From NCBI GenBank assembly GCA_963969345.1, contig OZ017768.1, forward strand, positions 6,596,718 to 6,660,717: 64,000 nucleotides of DNA, in the 5' to 3' direction. This DNA comes from Turbatrix aceti (taxonomy: Eukaryota > Nematoda > Chromadorea > Rhabditida > Panagrolaimidae). How positions within the stretch are numbered: the first letter of the stretch is position 1; every line of letters begins with the position of its first letter. Positions 35,592-47,600 of the stretch are shown piece after piece. Both the position numbers and the translations under genes were made by a program. The notes beneath the pieces are model-generated. The model was not told where the DNA came from. It made no database searches and worked only from the letters and a program-made list of their open reading frames with translations.

Positions 35592-37005
35592 TTTACCGGA
35601 AAATAACGTGTTTTTTGATTATTTTGTCCCAGTCTGTCTGTCAGAATAAACCTGACTCTAAAATGCGCTCGGATGCGTCATGGTCGTCATGGCCGGTCAT
35701 TGATCATCTCTGGGTGTCCCGGCCTCGGCCCTGACCCTCAGCGTGGCCGCGTACGTGCAGATCGCCAGGTTCTTCGGTTTGGAAGATGACCTGGCAGAAG
35801 GAAGGCGCGGCAGATCAGTCATCGCCGACGACCGAGCCCATTTATTTCATTGTTGGTGCGTAAAAAACAAGGAGTGCACATGCGAATCACTTTTCCTTCT
35901 TGTACCTGTCTAACAGGTGGCTGGCCAAGTGAAGAAGGTAAACCACGTGAAAAAATATGTATCTGACTGTGACTTCTGTGTCTCCCGGATTTCAGCAAGT
36001 GTATACACTATAGTTATCGCTTTTTTTTTGACCACGACCACGACCACGACCGGGGTCATGATTGTTATCACCTTCACCTGTCGCTCTTCCCCCGCGTGAT
36101 TTTTTTTGTTTTAACAACTTCCGAGTGAAAAAAAAAAAAAATCACCTCCTACACTGCTCTGCTCAGCAGAAAGAATGCAGCCTTTGTCGTGGCCTAAACC
36201 GCTTGCTTATCACCGGAGGTGACTTCTTAGCCGCCTATGAAGCCAAGAAGACAAGACATCCATACTAGGGACAGCAGCGCGCTCCGCTACAGCGACCAGT
36301 CGTGATAAAAAGTGCAAAGTGCGGAGTCCGGCGCGGCGCAAACAATTACGACGAAAACCCTCTTTTGTATGGAGCGATGCAGCAACCACGGTTGTCGTCG
36401 AGAAGCCCAGCAAACAACAACGGTGTTGTGTGGTGCTGCAGGCAGCCGGCCAGAGCCAGAGCCAGAACCAGAGCCTGTCGGGACGCATCATGCCGCGGCC
36501 GCGGCTTTGTTGTCCGTGTCCGCGTCCGTGTTCGTTTTTCGTTCAAAACACACAAATCTCTTCGCTCCGAGAGCCACGTTTACAGAGGAGTGCAGCGACG
36601 CGTTTTTTTTTGTTGTTGCAAGACTCAACGATGACGGCCGCAGGCAAGCAGGCAGCCAGGCAGGCGCAACAATGCTGGTGGCTGGTGGCTGCCCAGGATC
36701 GTCATTGTTTTTTTTTTTGCCGTATGGCTGGCTGTTTTTCGTCACGCGAGTTTTTTGACTGCTGCGTGCAGCGTGCTCACCTCACCGACTGGGTTTTATT
36801 AGTTTTTTTTTTTGAGAAAGTGCAACCCGTCAACTTCATCGATGTCATGTTACTCTCTCCTCTCTCTCCATTATTTTTTACTTTCTTTCCGTTGTCCGTG
36901 GTCTGTGTTATCGTTTTTTGTTGTTTACCAATCAATGTCAGAACGGTCACATGGTTTTCACGTTTTTTTCTTGTTTCAGGTACAAATTTGCGGATTTTTT
37001 CTGAC
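35592..37005. other. Intergenic region between ADAMTS and cysteine synthase
   Basis: About 1.4 kb. The long frame 36319-37206 on the plus strand overlaps the start of the next gene but is low-complexity upstream of it. TTGTTTCAG at about 36979 lies 27 nt before the ATG at 37006 and is a good trans-splice acceptor. Confidence 0.5.
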
Positions 37006-38663
37006 ATGGCGGATCGTAATTCAATCGGTGCTGATGCGTGTTCGCTCATCGGCAACACTCCCATGATCTACCTCCGACGCGTTTCTGAGAACTGCAAAGC
37101 CAAGATTGGTCAGTTTCGGGTTTTATACATCGGGAACGAGAAAATTTTGAAAAAGGAAAAAATAATAATTTTTTTATCTAAACTTTTTGAACGAGGACAA
37201 AAATAGGCATTTGTACCTAAAAAGCACGTCAATGGCACGTTTTTCGTAGAAACCGATGGCGTGAGGTGTCGCAAAGTGTGGCGTTCACCTGCATTGCACT
37301 TGGACTCTGAGAAACGGAATTTTGGGTACAAAATGGCGTGCAGATACAAAAAAACTGAATTGTACATGTTTTTAGCCGTCAAACTGGAGTACTTCAACCC
37401 GGCATGCTCGGTGAAGGACCGAATTGGGTACGCGATGATCAGCGAAGCCGAGAAGCAGGGCAAGATCCGTCCCGGTCTCACGACGCTCATCGAGCCGACC
37501 TCCGGCAACACGGGTATCGCCCTCGCCTTCGTCGCTGCCTCCCGTGGCTACAAGCTCATCATTACGATGCCCGCGTCGATGTCTGTCGAGCGCCGTACCC
37601 TGCTCCGGGCGTACGGTGCCGAGGTCGTCCTCACCGATCCCGCCCGCGGCATGAACGGCGCTGTCGAGCGTGCCGTACAGCTCTCAAAGAGCATTCCCAA
37701 CTCGTACGTCCTCCAGCAATTCGAGAATCCCAACAACCCGACGGTGCACTACCACACGACGGGACCCGAAATCTGGAATCAGACCAAGGGCGAGGTGGAT
37801 GCCGTCGTTTTTGGTGTCGGCACGGGAGGCACCGTAACCGGTGTTGGAAAGTATCTCAAGGAGCAGAAGCCGTCGGTGCGCGTCTTCGCGGTCGAGCCTG
37901 AAGAATCTGCCGTGCTCAGCGGCTACCCGCTCGGCGCTCACCGAATTCAGGGACTCGGCGCGGGCTTTGTACCTCCCGTCCTGGATACCAAGATCTACGA
38001 AGACACCGTCAGGGTGCACTCTGACGAGGCCATCGTCATGTCCAGAAGACTCGCTCTCGAGGAGGGACTTCTCTGTGGTGAGTGATTGACCGGATTGGGA
38101 CAACGTTCGCGTTCGTTCGCGAACAGATTTTTCTTATTCGCATCAAAATTAGGGTAACGCTGACAAAATAGGTTATTTGACGGAAAAATGACTATCCAAA
38201 ACGAAAAAAACGTATTTTTAATTTTTTACCCGGGGAATCAAAATTTCGTACAATTTATCAAAAAAATCTGTTCGAGAATATTATCCGTTTGCATGCACCG
38301 TCAAAAGTGTTCGCTTTGTTCATTTCTTTGAACAAAATTAAAAAAAAAACTTTTCGTATTCGTTCGCGAACAAAAAACGGCTGTTCGTGCATCCCTGGTG
38401 CTTGACCGCTTGGTCTCACAACGAAAACCTAAAAAATTGCAGGAATCTCAAGCGGCGCAAACGTGACCGCTGCCGTTCGGGTAGGCAACCTCCCTGGCAT
38501 GGAGGGCAAGCTGATCGTAACGGTCCTGCCTTCCTTCGGCGAACGCTACCTCTCATCGGTTCTGTATTCAAATATCCGCGACGAAATGGCCGGCATGGGC
38601 GTTGAATCGCTCGAGGACAACCTGCAGCGCCTCAAGCTCCACGAGTTTCCCGAGGTCGTCTAG
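37006..38663 (+). CDS. cysl: Cysteine synthase-like PLP enzyme (CYSL family)
   Basis: Nematodes carry plant/bacterial-type O-acetylserine sulfhydrylase homologues (C. elegans CYSL-1 to -4), used for cyanide or sulfide assimilation; CYSL-1 instead acts as a sulfide-dependent regulator of EGL-9 and HIF-1. Three exons: 37006-37108, 37376-38077, 38443-38663, encoding 341 residues. Family signatures are complete: [10 protein letters not shown] near residue 15, [11 protein letters not shown] with PLP-binding Lys48, the substrate loop [26 protein letters not shown] for the PLP phosphate, and [11 protein letters not shown] across the last junction. It lacks the heme domain and CBS pair of cystathionine beta-synthase, so CBS is unlikely. 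Whether it is an enzyme of CYSL-2 type or a CYSL-1-like regulator cannot be told from these motifs. Intron 2 (365 nt) carries GTTCGCGAAC palindromes at both ends. Confidence 0.92.
38099..38400. repeat. Possible full-length dispersed element in cysteine synthase intron 2
   Basis: GTTCGCGAAC occurs at 38115-38124 and again at 38362-38371, so the 300-bp block is bounded by palindromes. It fills most of the intron. Similar paired ends occur at 5515 and about 5643. Confidence 0.4.
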
Positions 38664-38907
38664 CCCGGTCTAACCAGAGTAACGTCAAAAGTGCGGAGAA
38701 CTACTCTTTTTTTCGTGACTTATTAGCGTCCCGTTCCTGTGTTTTCAAAAATCCAAAAAATATAAATGGCGCACTAGGAACGATCGAACGTGCGAATGCA
38801 TCCGTACCGGACGTGCCACATTTGCAAAAGACGGAAACAGCTGTTTTCCGTTTCCACGCCGTTAATATTTAGAGATCCAAACAGTTCCTGCGTGAAAGAA
38901 CAAGTGT

Positions 38908-40949
38908 TTATGGGCCGAAAAGGACTCCAAGGACAACTAAGGCCACGAGGAAGAGAGCACTGGAGCCCGGCGCGGGGCCGGCGTCGCCACGGAAGGCCGT
39001 GATGCGCTCGGCATGCCACTGGGCGTATTTGTCCGGCGACGTCCAGAGCTTGCACGCCGGAGGAACAGCTTCGATGACTCCACTGTCGGAGAGTAAACGG
39101 ATAAGGGCGGCTGAGGCCTTCTGGTTGAGGGCCAGCAGAAAGCGCCAACTGTCCTCGCCGCAGTACTGGTCGCTCTGCGTAATGTAGCACTTGTCGTAGA
39201 TCGTGATCGTTCGACAGAGATCGGCGAGGTTGTTCTGGAGATCGAAGATGCCGTTCTGCATGAGGTCGACGACGCTATTTTGCACCATGAGTGCGTGGAT
39301 GTGGCACCGACGCGACATCTCATCGCCGTACTCAGCCCAGCACGGCAGAATACGCTTCTCGAACATCGGCTGTGTTCGATAAGCGCGGCAGAGACTGCTC
39401 CACGCAGCCTGGCCCGTGATCAGCGCTTGTCGGGCTGCCGACGAGCCACAATCTTCGAGGCAGGCCATGAATACGTCGTGCGTTCTGAAATACGCAGTTG
39501 CAGTCATCCGGGCAAATCGTGCAAAAAACTGGTGTACGACAATGTCAAAAATAACTGCCGAAATTGGTCTTGAGGATTCATGAGAAACGATAAAAAAAAA
39601 AGAAAGACCGAACGTTTTCGTCGAAGAAGATAACGATATCGATACTTTCGCAGCGAAAATACAGTATAAGTAGTTACGATTTGGAATTTTCGTTTCGAGA
39701 TTCTATGATAAACGATAGAGACCGAACGAAGATAACGATATGGATACTCTCGAAGCGAAAGTATTGTAGAAGTAGTTACGGTTTCTTTTTGAACTTTCTT
39801 TGTATTTTTGCCGTTTTCGTGCCTTTTTTTGTTTTTTTTTGAAACCGTACATACCTGCAAGCCGTTTCGACGCGTGTTTTGATAGTTTTCCGACTGGCGT
39901 GGTGAAAGAGGTTCTGCAGCGGGGTGACAAGGTTGATCGACCACTCGCTGGCGCTGTCTGCCATGATTGACTGCATGCCGTTCATCTAAAACGCGGGTGA
40001 CTCGTCCTTTCCGTTTTTCCTGGGGTGGTTTTTCGTGGCATTTGCTTGCGGTGCCAAGTATTTTAGGAGGGATATTGTGCACAACAAAATGTACTATGTA
40101 CCACAAAGATACCCCGGAATTCGCTGCGGAGCAATTCATCAAAAAATTGTGTTCAATGCGCAGGATGTCGCCCGCGGACAACCTTTTCGCCGCCTTCTCT
40201 GGGGACACGTAGCGTGTGAATTCAGAGCGCGGGACGTCCACCACCACTACTACTTGGTTGTTGTTTCTGGTTGCTGGATGTGAATAGGAGGGATTCAGAA
40301 TGTGCGCAGATTTTTTTATGGGCCGTTTTGCAAGCCATAAAGGGCGATGCGCGTCGACGACCAGGCGCTTGGTGTCGTGCCGCAAAAGGGTAATAAATTC
40401 ATTTTGACACAAAAATACGCTGCCCGTTACCCAATTGCCCAGATTTTGTGCGGCGTATTTGGGGTACACGTCTTCGTCACGGATAACCACATAAAAAGCC
40501 ATCGGTCAGACAAAAACAGTTTTTTTCGTCTGACTGAAAGTAATTCGATGGAAGTATATAAAAAAGTGGCAAACAAGAGTACCAACAAAATTTAATACTA
40601 AATTTCCCTTTTTTTAGGATAATGACAGTTATTTGTTCGAAATCGGTCGGTACGCTATTTACTATTTTTCCTGGAAAAAAGTGTCCGTGTCCGCAGTTGG
40701 CATGTTTGCCCTTCCAACAAGAGGAGACATTGTGCAGTAGTTTGTGCTTCTTCCGTCTTGGAAAAAAGCGAGCCAGGGGGGGTGGCATGTCAACTCACGT
40801 ACATAATTATCCTTGCATCTCAGCAGACAGGGTTCAGGCTCGTTGGCTGTCACCTGCGGCAGCTCGGAGACGAAGAGGATTCTGATGATGCTGAGCAGGA
40901 CAACGAGGCTAGTATCCTTTGTAGACGCTGCTGAGGCACATAGCAGCAT
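38908..40949 (-). CDS. Secreted Cys-rich protein, CPG4-like, probably GPI-anchored
   Basis: Minus-strand gene with three exons: 40803-40949, 39855-39985 and 38908-39484, encoding 284 residues; phases fit exactly. The N terminus has a signal sequence (LVVLLSIIRILFVSELPQVTA). The mature part has spaced Cys pairs (CLLRCKDNY, VETACR, CLEDCG, LCRAYR, ILPCW, CHIHAL, LCRTI, YDKCYI, DQYCGE), resembling the nematode CPG4 / chondroitin proteoglycan 4 domain. The end has small residues and a hydrophobic tail (GPAPGSSALFLVALVVLGVL), as in GPI-anchor signals. In C. elegans, CPG proteins are chondroitin-bearing egg or matrix proteins; here there is no obvious Ser-Gly attachment stretch. Intron 1 is 817 nt and a further small exon there cannot be excluded. 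Its stop lies only 244 nt from the convergent cysteine synthase stop. Confidence 0.6.
39572..39790. repeat. Two-copy tandem repeat in an intron of the CPG4-like gene
   Basis: Two diverged copies of a unit of about 130 bp, each with GATAAACGATA-like, GACCGAACG, AAGATAACGATAT, GATACT..CG and GTAGTTACG segments, within intron 2 (39486-39854). Confidence 0.6.
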
Positions 40950-41675
40950 GACATGCCTCGGGTCTTTGTCGACGGCGCTCGAGTGCCGGCAAAGAGGTTG
41001 CAGGGAGGGTGTTGGTTTGTTTACACACGGGAAGACAAGACCGCCGGCGGGTTAGTTACCTGGAAAAGGGCCTTCTTTGGCGTATTCCCACGCCGTTCGC
41101 GTTCGAAACGCCGTGGTGCCAAAAAGCGAACTATTGCCAAATATTGGCACTTTCAGTAATAATGTAAATAAACAGTGCCGCCCAAAAAAAACAAAAAACG
41201 CGTCTATGCGGTTCATTGACTTTTGATAAGCCAGTTATGAATTCCCTAGCGTAAAAAACTCCACCCCGAATTAATCCAATCAAACCCGGGCAATTCGGTT
41301 AAAAATCTAAAAACCGCAAAAACTTGTCCCAGGGCGTATCCCCTCAAGCGAGCTCGCCGCTTGACTGCCTCTTTACTGCAGGAGACGTGTACTGGCCCGC
41401 CCGCTGCAGTCCGGAGGATGGCCGTCGTCGGCATCGGCTGGGCGTACGGCCCCTTTCGGCTCGTGCCATGGAAATCCAAATGGGGACAATTGAATGGACG
41501 ATGAGGTCATCCACCTGGAAGACCGAGCGCGCGTTTTCGTTTTCTGGGCCAGCAAAAACAAAAAAAAAACCACCCGGCCCATTTTTTAAACAATTTATTA
41601 CAACGAAGCGCAGAAAGAGAACCTCGCCGCAGTAATAAAAAACACGAAAATTAAACGGGAAATCAACAACACAGC
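40950..41675. other. Intergenic region between the CPG4-like gene and RPL5
   Basis: Upstream DNA of the CPG4-like gene and 3' flank of RPL5. No supported exon; overlapping short ORFs on both strands lack coding character. Confidence 0.45.
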
Positions 41676-42677
41676 TTATTCTTGCGCCTGGAGAGACAGG
41701 AGGTGACGATAGTAAGCCTTCTTGTTGGCAACACGATGACGACGCTCGTGACGAGTGAGCTTCTTCTCGGTGAAACGCTTCTGTTCCTTCTTCTCCTTGG
41801 GCGGCTTGACTGTGCGATCGGGGTTGGCACGGATGGCGTCGTGGGCCTTCTGGTAGATGGATTCCAGCTAAAAGCAAACACACGACCAGTGAATAATAAA
41901 ATCACAAAAAGTCAATAACATACGTTGTCGGCGGTAACACCCGCTTCGATGAACTTGGCGAACTGGCGCTTGTAGGCATCCTCGCTCTCCTCGGACAATT
42001 GGCGCATGTAGTCGGAAACGTGCTTGCCGAAAATGCGGGCACGGTGAGCCTCAGCGTCGTACGACTTGTTCTCGCGGTCGTAGCCGAAGAAGCGAGTCTC
42101 GCTGTGGGGGATGAGAAGTCCACCATCGGCAGCTCCCTTCAGGACGGCGAAGATCTTGGCGCCAGTGCTGGTACGAGCGAGACCGACATCGAGGACGGCC
42201 GTGAAGGGGTTCGGGTTGTCACCCTCGACTTCAGCGTTGTAGTCTTCGCCGTCAACCTTCTCGACACCCGGGTAGACGGTGTCCAGCTTGAGAGCCTTCA
42301 GATGGCGCCGGGCAAGAAGGAGACCGGTGGCGTAAGCGGCAGCGTAGTTGGTGAGACCAACCTTGATGCCGAATTGAGGAAGTTCGTGGGCGTAAGCCGC
42401 AGCGACGGTGACATCGCCGACAATGCGCGAGTAGGCAATCTGAAAAAGCAGGACGTACTCAAGAAAATAACAATAAAATCCAACAAACCTGCGCAGTGAT
42501 GTCCTTGTTGGTGAAGCGGACGATCAGGCGATACTTGGGCGAGTTGTACTTGTTCTTGTCCTGGACAACCAAGCGCTTACGAGCATAGTAGTCGGTCTTA
42601 CCCTGGCGTCTTCTCTTGAACTTGGTTTGGAAACGCTTGAAGTAAGCGCGGTTCTTGACAACTTTAACGAGACCCAT
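41676..42677 (-). CDS. rpl-5: 60S ribosomal protein L5 (uL18)
   Basis: L5 binds 5S rRNA and brings it, with L11, into the large ribosomal subunit; the free 5S RNP also acts in nucleolar stress signalling. Three exons on the minus strand: 42489-42677, 41924-42439 and 41676-41867, encoding 298 residues, the usual family length. The sequence is highly conserved: [20 protein letters not shown] and [15 protein letters not shown] in exon 1, [20 protein letters not shown] at its end, [20 protein letters not shown] and GALKG-like [17 protein letters not shown] in exon 2, and the basic tail [19 protein letters not shown] in exon 3. The introns are about 50-56 nt. The codons are biased to C- and G-ending forms, fitting a highly expressed gene. 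Confidence 0.97.
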
Positions 42678-43597
42678 AGTTCCTGGAAATGGAAAAATTG
42701 ACGTTTATGGGGCAAAAAATATAAAAGCATCATATATTCGCCGGAAAATCAATGCCACGCGACACAAACTGGCAAAATATACATTCGCGCAGCTATACAG
42801 AGCCAAATTCAGCTCAAAATAGATATAAAACGAGACAAAACACGCAAAAAACGATCAAAACCTTTGGATTTGACGAGAAGTGAGAAGAAAATGAACAAAG
42901 CAGGCCAGCGAACACGCAGACAGTATAGAAATGTCGCTACGAGAGTATCTGTGCGCACGCACCAGGCTAAAGTGCAAGAAAAGTCTCCGCAAAGCTGGTT
43001 ATCTCTTCAATGTCTGTTTTTGCTGTTACTAATTGGTTTTTGATTTTTTTAAATCAGTGAAATGTATATTTTTAGCTCACCAGTAATCTGATTGAACTTT
43101 GCGCTATCAAATGGCGTTGCCGGGTTCTCTGTTTTATTTTCAGTTTTTTTTTCATTTTTTTCCGTAAAACAGAGTAACAATGAAGCGCAAAATGTCGTTC
43201 TGCTTTATAATTCCGGAGAACGAACCAGCGCGGGCTGCGTAATAGCGAAGTGCAGTCAGTTTTCGCATTTTTTAGACTCGGAAAAATGCAAAAGTATGAT
43301 AGAACGTAATAGAGTTTCCGTATTTACGATATCGTACTAAATTGAATTTGTTTTTCACGGTTAGTTGCCTGGTTACTAATTGTAACATCGTTTGTCTTCT
43401 CGGACTCCCTTTTTTTGATATCTCGTAAAAAATGCCGGGAAACCTATTTTTCATGTCTTTGGTGCCATTTTCGTGGAAATTTATAGCCCTGATTTTTGCA
43501 TGGAGTTTTTTTTCTAAAAATGCCAGCGAGTATTGTTGTAGGATGCAAGGGCGACACAGTAGCAGGGAAGAAATAAGACGACAGTTGCTCTACTGCC
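42678..43597. other. Divergent intergenic region between RPL5 and the next gene
   Basis: About 920 bp, AT-rich, separating two divergently transcribed genes, so it should hold both promoters. I see no CDS and no clear TATA element with fixed spacing. Confidence 0.5.
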
Positions 43598-44643
43598 ATG
43601 GCAGACGCTCCGAAGCCCAGCGGTTCGCTCACCTCGACCTCGCCGCCGCCCGCTTCGAAACTGCCCCCTCCGGATGCCGTGAAGCCGCTTGCGCCCGCAT
43701 CGCCGAATTCGAGTGAGAAGAAGAGACGGCGACGCCGACGACGACGGAGTCGCAAGAAGCGGGGGAAGAAGAAATCTGGCTCGCCACCAGTCGTTGCCGA
43801 AGGCGGTTCATCCAATGGCGTCGAGGAAGAAGAGCCTCCTGAATTCGGCGGCGAATCCCTCAGCACCTGCACTGACGACGAATGGGACTTTGGCGAAGAC
43901 GCTTACGATACTGAGCTCATCAATATGAAAAAGAAGCAGGTTGGTTGCTTTTTTGGGGTTTTATCGTAACAAAATCGACGACATTTTCGTAAACATTTCG
44001 TTTTGAGAGTACAGCTTTTTATATTGTAGTGCCTTTTTCGTGTTGAGAGTGTACCTATTTTGTATCGTAGTAATTTTTTCGTTTTGAGATTGCACCTATT
44101 TTGTATCGTAGTAATTTTTTCGTGTTGGGAGTGCATTTTTTACGTTGACAACCCCGACTTTAATCTTTTTACGGAAACACAAATAGTTTAGGCTTACTTC
44201 CAGCAGTCGTGGAAAATTCCAGCAGACAAGATTACCTGACAACATGGGGTTTTAGGCTATTTCTGGTGCGAATTAGTTATTCACAGTACGCTACGAACCA
44301 GTTTGAGGGGATTAAGCAAAACTTGCTCGTTTTTCTTTAGATTTGGCTTTGACTGATGCTTTTTACCATTTTTTTTCAGAACGGCATTACCGTATTTGCG
44401 GCGCCTAAGAAGGATGTTTCGACCGCTATTGAGCTGACCTCCAGAACATCCTCGACCACCATAATCGGCCAAGATCCCGGACTAATGTCCCCACGGACCA
44501 AGAATGGCGACAACGCCGACCTCATCGGCCAGATCGTCGCCGGCGTCGTGCGCAAGTTTATGCAGGGCCGCGCGAACGACTCTGTCAACGTCGAGATCCG
44601 TCTGACTTCTACCGATGGCTCGCTGATAGCGTCGATTCTCTGA
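43598..44643 (+). CDS. Unrecognised protein with Arg/Lys-rich nuclear-type patch
   Basis: Two exons, 43598-43939 and 44380-44643, joined in phase 0, encode 201 residues. The N-terminal part is Pro/Ser-rich, followed by a run of Arg and Lys (KKRRRRRRRRSRKKRGKKK) at about residue 41 that would act as a nuclear or RNA-binding signal, then an acidic segment (TDDEWDFGEDAYDTELINMK). Exon 2 has a predicted ordered end (DLIGQIVAGVVRKFMQGRAN followed by VEIRLTSTDGSLIASIL). No known domain recognised. The intron (440 nt) holds copies of a minisatellite that recurs 0.4-0.7 kb after the stop. AATAAA at 44647. Confidence 0.7.
43985..44140. repeat. Minisatellite, first block (intron of the Arg/Lys-rich gene)
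   Basis: About four degenerate copies of a unit near 40 bp with TTTTTTCGTGTTGAGAGTG and ACCTATTTTGTATCGTAG segments. Confidence 0.8.
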
Positions 44644-47600
44644 GGAAATAAAAAGTGAATGAATGCATCAGAGATTGGTTTTCCAATTGGACAAGAAACA
44701 TTTCTCGGATGGGCTGGCTGCAGGCTCTGTTTTGGGAAGCAGCGCTGGCTAGACACGCTTTTTTTGGTCGGTTCCCGGGGCAAAAAAGCCTAATGAGTCC
44801 TCCAGCCGGGGAGCTCGTGTGTCCGGGCGGTGATGGTAGTGGTGTTCGTAAACGATTTTACAAGCAGATTACCCGAAGCAGGCCGCGAAGACATTTGATC
44901 CACTCGACTGACTCAGGAGGAGTTGGCTGGGGCGTTCGTTCGTTTGCTCACTCTAACGAAGCAGCCAAGTCCTTGTTTTGACCTGCAATCGGGGTTGGTT
45001 CTTGTTTTGGTTTTTTCCCCTGGCGAAGTTTACATACTTTCCACATGAGTTTGCTCCGGAATGCATGCAACTGTTTTGTATCGTTAGTGACTTTTTTTTC
45101 GTTTCGAGAGTACGGCTTTTTGTTTGTATCGTAGTGCCTTTTTCGTCTCGAGAGTGCACCTATTTTGTATCGTAGATAGTATTTTTTTCGTGTTGAGAGT
45201 GTACCTATTTTGTATCGTAGTTTTTTTCGTGTTGAAAGTGCACCTATTTTGTATCGTAGATAGTATTTTTTTCGTGTTGAGAGTGTACCTATTTTGTATC
45301 GTAGTTTTTTTCGTGTTAAGAGTGCACCTATTTTGTATCGTAGTAATTTTTTCGTGTTGAGAGTGGTTTAACTATCAATTTAGGCGTTTCTGAGCATTCT
45401 GTATCGTTTCTGAGCATTACGATCTGATTTCCGTTTCCCCCCGGTCTCAGTTGATAATCAAACAGTGAATTTGATGCTTTTCGTCGACTTATGCGGAAAT
45501 TCAACAAAGTCGAGGTGTACAAAAAAAATTCATTCAAACAGTCAAAAACCATCTCATAATGCACGTTGACAGTGCATTTGTCTTTCCAGGTGGACTTTTA
45601 GCCACCACCAACGCTACGTAATAGGTTTGAAACAATTGCTGCTCTGTGTGTTTAGGGTTTACGGTGGTCAGGTTTAACCGAAGGTGTTGACTCGAGGGCT
45701 TACGTCGTCTTCCGAGGGTCCAGGTCCACCAGCGCGACGTCAGGCGCTGGACGCTGTGGTGCAATGATGTAACCGATACCGGCTAGGTTTCCTCTCTCGA
45801 GACTTCGCGGAAGGTATGTAGTTTCCACTCCGATTGCCGTCACCTGCCCGGTTCGGTCGGAAGGTAGGAAGGTAGTTGTTCCTCGAAATCGGAGATTCTT
45901 CATTTTTTTTCGTTTTTCAACCACACGCGAGGATGTTTATGGTTTTGTGTTCCTTTTTTCCAGGAGAAAAGCATTTTTTAGTTTTTTTGCAGGTCGGATA
46001 TTCTATCCGGGTAAAAAAGGGTGAATTTGTGCTCGCCTACGCTCGGGACCTTTGCAGAGGTCCGATCGGATGGATGCATGCTTTTTTTTGCTGGTTTGCA
46101 TTTTTTTCGATTCTCCGAATAGGAAATATTTAACTCGGAAGTTGGGAAAAAATTGGATTAGATGACTGCTTTTTTTGAAGTTTTTGGAGATTCTCACGCC
46201 GCACACCATTTACCTGTGTCACCTGTAGCTACATGAAAAAACCGTGGTAATCGTTGCTGCAGATTAATTGCGTTCCCCATTTCCTTCCTTTTTTTTTCTT
46301 TTCGCGCGTTAATCAGGCTTAATTGATGTTGCATAAGCCCTCCGGTTGAATCAGAAGATGATTGACACCCCCCATCGTCGTCGTCGTCGTCGTCGTCCGG
46401 AAATTCTGACAAGCCAAGTGGGCAAACGGGATGACGCTGTTTTCATGTAAGCGCATTCGGTCTGTCCCGGATCATGTCCGCAAACGAAAACGAGCTGTCA
46501 ATCGGGGGCCATAAGGGAGGGCGCGATCGCCTTAGACTCCAGGGAGTCAGTCCAATGTTTCCATCAGTGATGCATGGACCCCCTAACCCAATCCGTCCAC
46601 TCCACTCTGGTCGCACGTGGCTCTCTTTCTTTCATTCTTTTTTTTTTATTGACACCGGGATGGATGGATTGCGGATCAGTTGAGTGACTCAACCCCGGTG
46701 GCCAGGGTGGGGGGATGTTATGTATTTATGTATGTATCTTACCTACGCGCGTCTTCGTTCTCGTCTTCGCTGTTGGTGGTCGGTCGACGACACCGGGTTG
46801 GCCTGTTTACCCTCAGCCATGGGATATACAACATCTTGCAGGGATTTGACAAAAAAATAATCGAGATTACCTGAATCAGCGGGTCTCGATGGCGATTGAG
46901 TGCACTTACATTGCTTACTTATCAGACGGCCGCCGCCGGGGGAAGGAGGGGATATCCGGATAGATATGTATGATTTAGATATCTCCCGGGCCTCTGACAG
47001 GAGTATGTTCGTCTTCTACGGCGTCCGGACGATTTTTTAGTGATTTTGATCAAAAATTGTATGATTTGACTTTGAGTGACTTTTTACGACCCCAAAAAAA
47101 AAACTGATTCGACGCTGAATAATTTTTTGTAAAACTTGTTGGCTCGAGATAACAAAAAACTGTTGTCGCAGGATGATGTATTTTACTGCGCGGGATTGTG
47201 TAATCATTTCTTGCAGCAGACGAGGGATGATCACAGGTCCGCCAAGTCCACCTGGTCTAGGTCCAACTCGAGCACGCGCGAATTAGTCTCTTGTTTGTTT
47301 CCGGACACGCCATAAGTGCACTTGTGGCGTGTAGACACGATGACCACGACCACCTCCATCACCTTCATCGTCGTGATTTCCCGGCGGTCGTCTGCATGTC
47401 TTGTCAACTGTTTTTTGACTGACTGACGGCCAACAAGCCAATAGCCAATATTTTTCTTCTTCCCTTTTTTTTGCTTCTCGGTGTGATGGTTGTACACTTC
47501 CGACGCTTCTGTTCTGATTTTTTTTGAACCTCACAATCAGCCGGACAATAGAAACGGGGTAAATACATCGTTTCGTTTGAACGAACGTTTGCGCGCCTAT

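Noticed and set aside
36319..37206. 295-codon frame including the cysteine synthase start
   Set aside because: Only the part from 37006 matches the family; upstream is low-complexity and preceded by a good leader acceptor at about 36979.
39504..40502. 332-codon minus-strand ORF
   Set aside because: It reads the wrong frame of the CPG4-like exon 2 and crosses intronic repeats; the spliced model explains the region better.
45700..45924. 75-codon minus-strand ORF of moderate complexity
   Set aside because: No splice partners, no motif, and a second unrelated frame overlaps; not enough to call a gene.
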